From positions 373,583 to 437,582 of the forward strand of contig VXBP01002360.1 of NCBI GenBank assembly GCA_013400115.1: 64,000 nucleotides of DNA, in the 5' to 3' direction. Source of the stretch: Rhinopomastus cyanomelas (lineage: Eukaryota > Chordata > Aves > Bucerotiformes > Rhinopomastidae). The notes beneath the pieces are model-generated. The model was given only the letters and a program-made list of their open reading frames with translations, did not search any database and was not told where the DNA came from. The translations under genes and the position numbers were made by a program. Shown piece after piece: positions 56,101 through 64,000 of this stretch; the first letter of the stretch is position 1; every line of letters begins with the position of its first letter.

Positions 56101-59100
56101 GATCTGCTTTTCCTGTTGGCTCTTTGCTTTTAGACCCGTCGTTAATGGTGTCCTGGAAAGAAGAGAACTACCTGTACGACAGTGGCTATGGTAGCACAGT
56201 AGGTAACTAGCGCCACAGTCCTTCACGCACTTCTGAGGGGGTTTGCTTGTGGCCTGAGGCAACTCTTTCAACTGTCTCCTTTTTCATTCGCAGACCTACT
56301 GGACAGTAAAACGTTCTGTCGTGCTCAGATTTCCATGACGACACCGAGCCACCACCCTCCCGGTAAGGAACGTGTAATTACATCGTTAATTGCCTGTCGC
56401 TTGTCCCAGAGCTGCCGACATGTGATAGTCTTCTGCTGGGTGATTGAATCTCCTGTAATTTCCAGCTGAGCAGTCGTGATCCCGACAGCTCCTTTGGCTA
56501 TCATTTGCTTTAAAGAAAAGCTTCTCTCTTCTCTTTGTCAAGACAAAGGAGATCAAATGCTCTGCAGTCTCCTCATATCTTCTAAAGAGCCTGAGTCAAA
56601 GGGGAATGTTCGTGTCAGCGAGACAAGATGTTCCAGCTCCACCACACTTCTCTGTGGTGTAGCCTGGGACGGCTGAACGAGTGCCGTGTCCCTCCCTCAG
56701 TGGGCATGTTCCTAGGTTTGGGGCCAGAAGGGGTTCTTAGCAGAGCCCATCTCAGCTTGGCAGCACCTGACGCCTCTTCCTCACCCCTGCACAGTGCTCC
56801 CATGAGGCAGAGATACAATCTGCCTGCTCAAGGGCAGGAGAAAGAGCAAACCCGTTTGCACAGCGCCCGACGGAAGAGCTATCCGGGCATTCCACGTGTC
56901 AGGGTGCTCCACGGGGCACGTCCCCAGGGCCAGGCCCTGGTGCTGGAAGAGAGAGAGAGGGAGGGAGCAGGAGAAGATGAGAGCAGAGATGGCACAGAGT
57001 GGGTGAAGAAAAAGCAGGTCCTTCTTAGGAAGATGTTAAGCAAACAGACCTGAGGCAGAAAGATGTGGAAGTCATGGGAGGGTGAGAAAGGAGAGCATGT
57101 TGGTATAGCTGCAGCCTCACAGGCATTGTCCTGTCTGGAGCTCCTCTCCTGTGAGGACAGGCTGAGAGAGGTGGGCTTGTTCAGCCTAAAGAGGAAAAGG
57201 CTTCAGGAGGACCTTATAGTGACCTTCCAACCCCTGAAAGGAGCTGTCAGAAGACTGGGGAAAGACTGTTCACAGGGGCGGGAAACTATAGGACGAGGGA
57301 TCCTGGTTTGAAGCTGGAAAAGGGTCGATTTAGGAACGATGTATGTGTTCCTGTGTGACTTGGTCTAGGTGACCCTGCTGTGGCAGGGGGATTGGACTAG
57401 ATGATCTTTCGAGGTCCCTTCCAATCCCTAATGATTCTGTGATTCTATGATATGAGGAAAAAAATTGCTAAATCTGAGGGTGGGGGATCCCTGGAACAGG
57501 CTGCCCAGAGAAGTCATGGAGGCCCCATCCTTTGAGCTATTCAAGGTCAGGCAGGATGGGGCTCTGGGCAACCTGATCTGCTGAGTGATGGCCCTGCTTG
57601 TTGCAAAGGGTTGGACTAGATGACCTTTGGAAATCCCTTCCAATCCAATACATTCTACAATGTCTGCACTGGGGGCAACCTGCAGCCTCCATCCCTGGTT
57701 TTTCTGACCGTAGGATTGTTTCACTGGGCAGATCCTTTGAACCCCTCCCAGCACACACAGAGTTTAGAGAGACAGCTAAACGTGCACTCAGCAAGGAAGC
57801 CGAAAAGTCAAACAAGAAACCCTGACCGGCAGAAGAAAACCACCCAACCTGAAAGAATAAAACCACCCAACGAGCCCAACCAAACCCTCTTGTTTGATTT
57901 CTCCGATGCCCCCACCCACTGTCACAAGATGGCCACCAGGCTTGGGGAGCTCTCTGGCAGGACCGAGGACCTGTCAAGATCCTGGCGCGGCGTGTTTACC
58001 CGCTGACTGCCGAACCCTAGAGGGAGGGTGGCACACGGAGGGCACAGCCCCCGTAAGAACAGCATTTGTGTGTCCCGTAACAGGAGAAGGAGAAGGGCTG
58101 ATTCCTGAATCATATGCAAATACCACACAGCCTTTTGTCCCAAAAAAAACACCAGCCCAGAAGAAGTTTTGCAAGAGCAGCTTTGCTGGAACCGCACCAC
58201 AGCCCTTCTCATCCGTAAGGGCCCGGCCTCCCAACGGGGCCGGTTTGAGACTGGTCTCCGCGGAGGAGCAGAGGTAGAGCAGGGCGGGTATTTGCACAGC
58301 TGGAACCCCAAATAAATCACCCGGCTAGGCAGGAGGCAACCGAGCCTTCCAAAACTATCAATCCTGAGCGAAGCAGAGCGGAGCGAACGTTGTGGGGTTT
58401 GAAAATGAGAGGGGTTTGTCTAAGACTGAGAATAAAGGGCTGGGTCACGGAACGTTAGGGATTGGAAGGGACCTCGAAAGATCATCCAGTCCAATCCCCC
58501 TGCCACAGCAGGATCACCCCGACCAAGTCGCACAGGAACATGTCCAGGCGGGTTTAAAACGTCTCCAGAGTCCTGTTGCCCTCTTGCCTGGAGGTCCCAA
58601 CGGGCTTCTAATAACATCGGGGGAGTCGTAACCCGGGGAAAGGCTGGAATAAGCTTCATTCTGCTTTCCCCCACCAAGCTGGGTGAGGTTCGGGCTGCTC
58701 CCTGCTCTGTGGGAGCGGGAGGGCAAAATGACTCAGAAGTCGGGCTCAGGACAGTGGAGGTCGGGCTTGCCCTCCCCGGCTATGCTTCCAGTTGGGTACG
58801 GACGAGCCCGGTGTGCGAGCAGCTTTGCATCTCGCTTTTCACATGCGCTCCCGCAGCCGCGTGTGCAAATCCGACAAGTTTCTATGCAAACGGCTGCTTC
58901 CTGTGAGTCATTTTCCCATGCAAATGCCCCGTTTCCATGAAAAGTATGATAATGGTGCATTCAGAGGAGCTGGGAAAACATGCGTGGGACCTCGGGCTTC
59001 GCCTGATGGAATTCGGGCACGAAGCACGCCGGCAAGCAGCCGCACCGAGGGGGCTCCCGCCTCAGGACCGTCCCGCAGCCGTCGGGAGCGAGCAGACGGA

Positions 59101-62100
59101 AGCTGCCCCATAGGGACGAGGGCAGAGCCCGGCTGCGCTGGCTGCGGGGTGGCTTCCAGCCGCCAACAGGCGGAACCTCGGCTTCGGTTCTGGAGAAGCG
59201 CTTGTGCCAGAATCCCTGTTCCTCCCCTGGCTGGCTGCAGGTGATGAAGCGGCTTGCCTCTGTGGCTCGGAGCCACGGAGCGAGATACGCTCGTCCCGCT
59301 GCCAAAACCCTGCCCCCTCCAGCCGCCAGCGCCTTGCCAGCTCATTATGTTTTAGTCAGGTAGGTGTTCTGTGCATCGGGACAGGCACATACATTCCCCA
59401 TTAGATCATCTCTCCAGAAACAAATAAGCCCCCAAAGATACGTGCTCCTGCAAAGACCGAGACACCGTGGCACGGTTCAGGATTCCTTTTATAGACCTGA
59501 TCGTCTCATATCTCCTTTTTTCCTCTCTCTCTCTCACACATAACATGAGGTGAGGTATTTGTTAATCAAATTCAGGTTTCAAAAGCCCAATGTTTACCTC
59601 TGCCTTCGCTCTTTATTCATCAATGGGCTCTTTGTGAGGCGCGCTGATTAACATGCAGCACAGAAAACAAAGCTCTCCCCCTTCCTCCTCCTCGCTCAGA
59701 TTACCTTCTGAAAAGTGATTATCTTTAAAAGAGATATTCCTGCTTTTTTTGTGGTTTTACTCCTTTCAACCTGCCAGTCAATGGGAAGCCTTTCATCACA
59801 TTCACAAACCGCCCTCCGTTTCCCTTCCCTGCAGATTCTTCAGACGTGAAGAAATCGCAGGACCATGCCCCGAAGTCTCACACCAAGAAGCACAGTAAGT
59901 CCGCAGCCACCTGCACCGTCGTCGGTTGGCTGAAGGAAAAGGAACGGGTTAAACACTTTGACCTCAGGAGGGAAAAGGAAGCATTTTGAAAGCAGAACTG
60001 GTGGTTGAGTGCATCCTCCAGGGATCTGAATGCCTCCAGAACTGTTTGCTTCTGTCATTCTGGCTCAGTGTTGTTTGTATTTTTCAGGCTGGTTTTGTCC
60101 ATGAGGGCTTGTGGGGAAGAACCACAGACCAGTGGCCTCTGCCCTGTGTTGAGCCAGGGCTGGTGGACTGGAGTAAGCGCAAGATGGAGGAGATGCAGGA
60201 TTAAGTCAATCCTGCTGCCCTCTTCTCTGATAGGACGCTCTTTCCACAACCCTGACCTGCTTTTTCTGCTACTTTTGGTTCAGCCTGACTCTGGAGACAG
60301 TCACAGAACATCAGGGACTGGAAGGGACCTCAAAAGATCATGCAGTCCAATCCCTGCCCTGGACTATGTCCAGAAATCACAACTACAGTAGCCTGTCTCC
60401 ACAGTCAGGTTGATTGAGATTTCAATGCTGAAAATACCATCTTTTGCATCCTGTGTCATTCCCTATTTATCACAGAAATGTTCAATATTGGGGCTTCGCT
60501 GCATTTGTTAGTGTTTGATTTGATCTTGCTTCATTGTGGTCTCCACATTGAAGTTTAAAGCCTTTAAAGATCATTTGGATGAGGTGTTGAGGGATGTGGT
60601 TCAGGGGTGAACTTGTAAGTTAAGGTAGATGGTTGGGCTCGATGGTCCCAGGGGTCTTTGCCAACCTGTGATTCCAGATTGTCTGTCTCTTCCTGACTCC
60701 TCACCCTGCTCTGTGACTTTGCCCACCCAGAAGGACTGAGCTTTCCCTGTGTGACTTGATCTAGGGGATCCTGCTCTGGGATGGGGATTGGACTGGATGC
60801 TCGTTCAAGGTCCCTTCCAATCCCTTATGTTCTGTGATTCTGTGAACCTTTAATCTGCACAGGGACAGTTTATTTCTTGGGGTTTTGTGTGTTTATCAAG
60901 ATTGGCAGTGAAAGGGTTAGCGTGGGACTGGTCTGGAGACAGACCTGAGGACAAATGAGGTCACTTGGTTTCTTCTGAGGGGTTCACCTCAACGTTTACA
61001 ACTTCTTCAAGCAGGAAAAGCAGTGAAGCTCTATCTGAGGAAGTTCAGGTGGGAGGATTGGACTGGATGATCTCACAAGGTGCCTCTCAATCCCTAATGT
61101 TCTGTGATTCTGTGTTAGGGAAAGGTTCTTGACTGGAAGGGTCACTGGAACAGGCTCTCCAGGGAAGCAGGTAGAGTTTAACCTGCATCTTGGATGAAGC
61201 TCTGAGTTCATATGAGTTATTTGTATGTAGTTATGTGAGCAACAGGGGATTTGGCTTGGTGGTCCTTTCCAACTTGAGATGCTCTGAGGCTGCAAGAGCG
61301 AATCACCGCCTGGGCAAACAGGAAAGGTCACCTTGCCGTGCCGGGCTAATCCCCTACACTGCCCTGTGCCATGGACTGTTGTGCAGATTACTGAAGTCCA
61401 GACAGAACAGGTCCACCACAGTTTGTTGGTTCTAGAAAGCAGTTAAAGATGACTTGGCTGGATTTTCTACAGCTTGGACTAGCTCATTTCCTTCTTGATC
61501 TGGCCAAAACCTTTGCGTGTGTGTGAAGTCAGCCCAAAGGACTGTGGTCTTCCTGGCCTTCCCTTGTCACGCTTTATTTGTAGACAACTACATCTGACCT
61601 GTTTGGTTTGGTTTTGATATTATTTATGTAACTTACCTATTTAACTTGGACTTGGGCTTTCTGGTGCCATCTCCAGAAGAGCTGTGGCATGGACTTGTGC
61701 TTCAGCCATGTCTGTTGAATCTAAAGATGTGGTTTTGCTTTTCCTGGTATCGTGGTCAAACTGTTTTATACCTTCTTCACATTCAATGTTGGCCAGCTGC
61801 TGTCTCTCTGACCACTCTAAGCCTTCTGTGAGTCTGCATAAGATGCCTGGGACCAGAGACAGGGTGCTGCAGAATGGTCTCACCTCCTTTGTCTTCTCCC
61901 TGTCTTCTAAGCGCGTGGAGCGTCGGTGCTTGCTTCAGCTGTCCTGGCTGTTCACGTACTGCACGATAGCATCAGTTACTTGCCGTGCTGCTAGAAGAAT
62001 ATCAGGAAAACTGGGCAAATGAGATGAGGGGAAGACTTCAACATGTTATCTTCAAGGCAGAAACAGTGCCAGAGGCAGAAGGAAGCAGTGGGTGGTTTGG

Positions 62101-63591
62101 CCTCCTCTTCCCCTTGTTGCTGGGGCTCCCACCTGCCTGCCATGGGGCTCAGACTGCCGAGGGCTGACGCTCACCTCCAGCCTCTCTGTGAAGGCTGACA
62201 GAGGTTTTTGCTTGTATCTCCAAGATGTGGGTCCTGTGCTTCAGAAACAATGGCCTGTCCCACCTGCAGATGACGTGCTCTAAGAACATAGCAAGCACAT
62301 CCCAAAGAGCTTTAGACATTCCTTCTCCTGCCTCCTTTCCTCTTTCAGACCCTCGAGGAACTCACCTTTGGGAGTTTATCCGAGATATCCTTCTCAATCC
62401 TGAGAAAAACCCGGGATTAATCAAGTGGGAAGACCGGTCAGAAGGTGTCTTCCGATTTCTAAAATCCGAAGCTGTGGCTCAGCTCTGGGGGAAGAAGAAG
62501 AACAACAGCAGCATGACTTACGAGAAACTCAGCCGGGCTATGAGGTGAGCTCAGGGGTTGCTGTAGAAGACCGGGGCAAGTCGTGGCCCCGAGACCTTCT
62601 TATTTCCAGCTGTGTCCAGAAACCAGACCTGCCCCTCTCCCATTATCTTACAGTGGGTTTATAAATTCTATGTGAGGATTTTCTTTGCTCCTTTTGTCAA
62701 CATTGTGGGTGTTTTTCCACAATCAATGGAAGATCCAAACACATTTTTAAATAGAAGGTGAGATTCTTTCCTGTTCTGATCTCACATGCTGGCTCATCTG
62801 GAAAAGAAACAAACCCCAAACCACGGAATCTTGTAAGAATATGTGACAAACAGGGTGAAATTTAAACTCTGAGGGTAACTGATACAAAGCAAAAGAAGAT
62901 AAAAATTCTTTCAGTGCTAATAATTGTAGGTACTATGTCTACAAAGATGATCAAGGGACTGGAACATCTCCCTGATGAGGAAAGACTTAGGGAGCTGGGT
63001 CTCTTGAGCTTGGAAAAAAAGAAGATTGCGGGGTGACCTCATTCATGTTGATAAATATGTGAAGGGTGGGTGTCAGGAGGATGGAGCCAGGCTCTGCTCA
63101 GGGGTATCTAATAATAGGACAAGGGGCAGTGGGTGAGAGCTGGAAAATGGGAGGTTCCACATCAATATCAGGAGGAACTTCTTCATGGTGAGGTCTAAGG
63201 AGCAGTGGAAGAGGCTGCCCAGGGGGGTTGCGGAGTCTCCTTCTCTGGAGACATTTAAAACCCATCTGGACATGTTCCTGGGTGACTTGGTTTAGGGATC
63301 CTGCTGTGTCAGGGGGATTGGACTAGACAATTTTTCAAAGTCCCTTCCAATCCCTGATGATTCTATGATATCTCAATGGAAAACATAGAAAATAAAGACT
63401 TCTCAGCAAGCTGAGGGGCTTCAAAGTTGGAGGTACTTTTAGAGCAAACTCAATCTGAGATGTTTTTTCCTCTGTGTTTTTATTTCAACAGATACTATTA
63501 TAAAAGAGAAATCCTGGAGCGCGTGGACGGTCGGCGGTTAGTATACAAATTTGGAAAGAACGCCCGTGGCTGGAGAGAAAATGAGAATTAA
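50093..63591 (+). CDS. EHF: EHF (ESE-3), ETS-family transcription factor, complete CDS
   Basis: Eight coding exons join in frame at GT-AG junctions to give 298 residues (human EHF is 300): 50093-50189, 53263-53508, 53744-53803, 56134-56202, 56294-56362, 59835-59894, 62349-62544, 63492-63591. The Pointed (PNT/SAM-like) domain spans about residues 35-113 (WTKFQVWEWLQHLLDTNQLD, HLCSMSLQEFTQAAGTAGQL). The winged-helix ETS domain spans about 203-290 (HLWEFIRDILLNPEKNPGLI, FLKSEAVAQLWGKKKNNSSM, YEKLSRAMRYYYKREILERV), ending GKNARGWRENEN. These identify EHF rather than its close relatives ELF3 and ELF5. In the family the ETS recognition helix (RAMRYYYKR) contacts GGAA cores. EHF acts in the nucleus of epithelial cells as an activator or repressor of differentiation and inflammation genes. 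Known EHF regulation includes inflammatory signals. All exons are intact. Confidence 0.97.
50758..51205. repeat. TCTA/TCTG/CCTA tetranucleotide microsatellite, about 440 bp
   Basis: Interrupted array of TCTA, TCTG, CCTA and CCAT units on + with larger repeated blocks (TACTTACCCATTGATCCATC three times). It ends in TATATATATATA and CACACACA. A 194-codon open frame across it is an artefact. Confidence 0.95.
51825..51862. repeat. ATTGATAA short tandem repeat beside a CR1 3' end
   Basis: TTGATATTGATAAATT, TTTATTGATAA and ATATTGATAAA immediately precede the CR1 tail. A similar stretch precedes the CR1 at 47210. Confidence 0.6.
51863..51987 (-). mobile_element. CR1 3' fragment, about 125 bp
   Basis: Antisense: GAATCATAGAATCATTAGGG, TTGGAAGGGACCTCAAAAGA, ending TCTTAAACACCTCCAGTGAA. 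Inside an EHF intron. Confidence 0.9.
52858..52950 (+). mobile_element. CR1 3'-end fragment, about 92 bp
   Basis: Sense: GGGACTTGGTCTAGGTGATC through CCTAATGATTCTATGATACT. Truncated exactly at the recurrent GACTTGGTCTAGG position. Confidence 0.9.
53171..53249 (+). mobile_element. CR1 3' end abutting the EHF exon 3 acceptor
   Basis: Sense, older type: GTGCTTAGGGGTTGTAGGAT, GGTTGGACTTGATGATCCTG, TTCTATGATTG tail. The tail ends 13-14 bp before the splice AG at 53261-53262. Confidence 0.87.
53263..53508 (+). CDS. EHF: EHF exon, Pointed domain
   Basis: The acceptor is TTTTCTTCTCCAG and the donor AACG|GTAAGT, phase 1 to phase 1. It encodes SSSFYGTQWHEIHPQYWTKF through GQLLYSNLQHLKWN, the whole PNT domain in one exon. 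The core DTNQLDANCIPFQEFDINGE matches EHF. Confidence 0.97.
53744..53803 (+). CDS. EHF: EHF exon, linker part 1
   Basis: The acceptor is CTCTCTTGCAG and the donor ACAG|GTGAGG, 60 bp, phase 1 to phase 1. It encodes QCGSDMYQPHNVIVKTEQT. The VKTEQT segment resembles a SUMO-type IKxE site (VKTE), as in mammalian EHF. Confidence 0.93.
53945..54001 (-). mobile_element. CR1 internal fragment without 3' end
   Basis: Antisense: CTCCGTGAAGAAGTTCCTTC, ATTGATGTGGAACCTCCTCT. About 57 bp from the middle of the element, lacking the 3' terminus expected of a normal insertion. Confidence 0.78.
54002..54534. other. EHF intron, unique sequence
   Basis: Nothing recognised beyond intron sequence; short A-rich stretch at about 54050-54090. 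Confidence 0.4.
54535..54703 (+). mobile_element. CR1 3' fragment, old type
   Basis: Sense: TCACTGGAACAGGCTGCCTA, CTTGATGGGGCTCTGGGCAA, AGATTGGACTCGGTGACCTT, TTATTCTCTGTAG. Confidence 0.82.
54704..56133. other. EHF intron, remainder
   Basis: Unique sequence apart from the tandem duplication at 55397-55617. No further gene recognised. Confidence 0.4.
55397..55617. repeat. Tandem duplication, about 119-bp unit
   Basis: The unit starting GGAGATCAGGAGGTCAACGT at 55397 recurs at 55518, both ending AAGAAGGTGGYTTTTAG. The second copy lacks about 20 bp (ATTATTTCTGTTCTGCTGAC) and has scattered substitutions. Confidence 0.9.
56134..56202 (+). CDS. EHF: EHF exon, linker part 2
   Basis: The acceptor is TTTGCTTTTAG and the donor GTAG|GTAACT, 69 bp. 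It encodes PSLMVSWKEENYLYDSGYGS followed by TV. The WK-ENYLYD motif matches EHF. Confidence 0.94.
56294..56362 (+). CDS. EHF: EHF exon, linker part 3
   Basis: The acceptor is TCATTCGCAG and the donor CCCG|GTAAGG, 69 bp. It encodes DLLDSKTFCRAQISMTTPSH and HPP. It is separated from the previous exon by a 91-bp intron. Confidence 0.94.
57128..57655 (+). mobile_element. Older CR1 split by a younger CR1 3' end
   Basis: The outer sense copy (CTCTCCTGTGAGGACAGGCT to AAAGGGTCGATTTAGGAA) is interrupted at about 57340-57452 by a young 3' unit (TGTGTTCCTGTGTGACTTGG to TTCTGTGATTCTATGATA). It resumes with GAGGAAAAAAATTGC and CCCTGGAACAGGCTGCCCAG, ending TCCAATCCAATACATTCTAC. Confidence 0.87.
57656..58441. 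other. EHF intron, unique sequence
   Basis: Nothing recognised apart from an octamer ATGCAAAT at 58114-58121. Confidence 0.4.
58442..58568 (-). mobile_element. CR1 3' fragment, young type, about 125 bp
   Basis: Antisense: GGTCACGGAACGTTAGGGAT through CACAGGAACATGTCCAGGCG to AAAACGTCTCCAGAG. Confidence 0.9.
58850..58970. promoter_or_regulatory. EHF: Candidate intronic enhancer of EHF
   Basis: A non-repeat, GC-balanced stretch with an ETS-type GCTTCCTG (58896-58903), a consensus AP-1 site TGAGTCA (58904-58910) and an octamer ATGCAAAT (58918-58925) within 30 bp. A second near-octamer TATGCAAA lies at about 58883. Adjoining ETS and AP-1 sites are a known composite arrangement in epithelial enhancers. 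Function is inferred from motif spacing only. Confidence 0.4.
59835..59894 (+). CDS. EHF: EHF exon, Lys/His-rich segment before ETS
   Basis: The acceptor is CCTTCCCTGCAG and the donor CACA|GTAAGT, 60 bp. It encodes SSDVKKSQDHAPKSHTKKH, a basic stretch preceding the ETS domain in EHF. It is the most diverged exon relative to human. Confidence 0.9.
60298..60365 (-). mobile_element. CR1 3' tip, about 65 bp
   Basis: Antisense: AGTCACAGAACATCAGGGAC, TGGAAGGGACCTCAAAAGAT, CCAATCCCTGCCC. Confidence 0.85.
60553..60680 (+). mobile_element. CR1 3' fragment, older type
   Basis: Sense: GTTTAAAGCCTTTAAAGATC, TGTGGTTCAGGGGTGAACTT, AGATGGTTGGGCTCGATGGT, AACCTGTGATTCCAGAT. Confidence 0.82.
60742..60846 (+). 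mobile_element. CR1 3'-end fragment, about 105 bp
   Basis: Sense: TTCCCTGTGTGACTTGATCT through CCCTTATGTTCTGTGATTCTG. Confidence 0.9.
61047..61113 (+). mobile_element. CR1 3'-terminal fragment, about 67 bp
   Basis: Sense: GGTGGGAGGATTGGACTGGA, TGATCTCACAAGGTGCCTCT, TGTTCTGTGATTCTGTG. Confidence 0.87.
61120..61290 (+). mobile_element. Probable old CR1 remnant
   Basis: Sense: GGGTCACTGGAACAGGCTCT, CTTGGTGGTCCTTTCCAACT. Similar in layout to older CR1 ends but strongly diverged. Confidence 0.5.
62349..62544 (+). CDS. EHF: EHF exon, N-terminal two thirds of ETS domain
   Basis: The acceptor is CCTCTTTCAG and the donor ATGAG|GTGAGC, leaving phase 2. It encodes NPRGTHLWEFIRDILLNPEK, NPGLIKWEDRSEGVFRFLKS and EAVAQLWGKKKNNSSMTYEK, then LSRAM. 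Only one or two residues differ from the mammalian domain. Confidence 0.98.
62545..63491 (+). other. EHF: EHF intron 8, within ETS domain coding
   Basis: 0.95 kb, splitting an Arg codon of the recognition helix. About 44% of it is a single CR1. Confidence 0.9.
62955..63372 (+). mobile_element. CR1 LINE 3' fragment, young type, about 415 bp
   Basis: Sense: GACTGGAACATCTCCCTGAT, GGGAGCTGGGTCTCTTGAGC through CAATCCCTGATGATTCTATG. It ends 119 bp upstream of the last EHF exon. Confidence 0.92.
63492..63591 (+). CDS. EHF: EHF terminal coding exon
   Basis: The acceptor is TATTTCAACAG. It encodes the end of the recognition helix and wing (YYYKREILERVDGRRLVYKF), then GKNARGWRENEN, with stop TAA at 63589-63591. 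This C-terminus is specific to EHF among ETS proteins. Confidence 0.98.
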
Positions 63592-64000
63592 ACACGGCGA
63601 GAGACAACCCTTAGAAACACCTGGATGTAAATATTCAAAGACTATTTTCTTATATTTATGCACCAAACCGGGGTGGAAAAACAAAACCAACCAATTCTGC
63701 TTCTGTCGGGAAGAAGGACCATTATCATTGTCGGTGTTAAAATTATTGTATTTGAAGTATGTCCTGTATGGGGAAAAAATGTACACAGTTTTCTGTGATA
63801 TAACATTATAGAGTTATGATTATTTTTCCCTTCTTGTGAAGTTTTTCTCTTGTTGGGTTTTTATTTTTTGGTTTGTTTTATGGTTGTTTGTTTTTTTGAC
63901 TCATACAGGCATAATGTGATTGATGAGTCACGCAAAGCAAGGGAAGGAGTGAAATACTAGGGCATTTACGGAGTGTGACAACCCACTTTGGAAGGCAACT
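63592..64000 (+). other. EHF: EHF 3' UTR, 5' part
   Basis: Sequence after the stop codon with no AATAAA before the window edge, so the 3' UTR continues outside. A T-rich tract lies at about 63830-63898. TTATTTTTCC and TATTTTTTGG could be AU-rich elements, but no ATTTA cluster is present. Confidence 0.8.

Larger units (their letters stand above)
56363..59834 (+). other. EHF: EHF intron 6 (between linker exons)
   Basis: 3.47 kb. Holds an older CR1 split by a younger one, another CR1 at 58442, a CpG-dense segment at about 58780-59340 and the candidate enhancer at 58850-58970. The rest is unique. Confidence 0.85.
59895..62348 (+). other. EHF: EHF intron 7 (before ETS exon)
   Basis: 2.45 kb with several small CR1 pieces. 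The region 61291-62348 is otherwise unique and shows nothing recognisable. Confidence 0.85.

Noticed and set aside
1..64000. CRISPR arrays, bacterial operons, tRNA or rRNA genes, endogenous retroviruses
   Set aside because: No regularly spaced direct repeats with unique spacers, no cloverleaf or B-box pattern, no rRNA, and no LTR pair or gag/pol-like frame was recognised; the sequence is vertebrate nuclear DNA.

Overview
The window reads as a bird nuclear genome. Two vertebrate genes with ordinary GT-AG introns lie on the + strand in a background packed with CR1 (chicken repeat 1) LINE fragments. CR1 copies are recognised by a shared 3' end (core GATTGGACTGGATGATCTT, an ATTCTGTG-type tail) and, in longer copies, by about 500-870 bp of upstream consensus. 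By my own tally there are about 65 CR1 pieces on both strands, roughly 14 kb or a fifth of the window. That is far above a chicken-like level and suggests a CR1-rich lineage such as woodpeckers and relatives (Piciformes) or hornbills and hoopoes. The lineage is an inference from repeat density only.

At the left end (2,183-5,951) are the last five coding exons of MIA2 (cTAGE5/TALI), encoding the proline-rich Sec23-binding tail, followed by a short 3' UTR with an AATAAA signal at 6,335. Upstream MIA2 exons lie off the left edge. At the right end (50,090-63,591) are all eight coding exons of EHF (ESE-3), an epithelial ETS transcription factor. The exons join in frame to a 298-residue protein with an N-terminal Pointed domain and a C-terminal ETS domain. 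The start of its 3' UTR runs off the right edge.

Between the genes (about 6.4-50 kb) I find no intact gene. The interval holds CR1 copies, several tandem repeats (43-bp minisatellite at 12.95 kb, 38-bp triplication at 33.16 kb, purine tract at 49.2 kb), a CpG-dense stretch at 10.35-10.66 kb, a decayed C2H2 zinc-finger fragment at 45.5 kb, and a motif-dense stretch at 29.73-30.0 kb that is my best candidate for the EHF promoter and untranslated first exon. EHF introns add a 440-bp TCTA/TCTG microsatellite, a 119-bp tandem duplication and a candidate enhancer in intron 6. The two genes are not known to share a pathway: MIA2 acts in ER export of large cargo, EHF in epithelial transcription.

The most unusual signal is in the CR1 set. 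Many copies are only the last 70-100 bp of the element, and at least five loci carry that end twice in tandem, joined at the same CR1 position (the ATTCTGTGA-type tail runs straight into GACTTGGTCTAGG). Other points of note are a CR1 end 13-14 bp from the EHF exon 3 acceptor, several nested CR1 insertions, and MIA2 and EHF as neighbours although they sit on different chromosomes in human.
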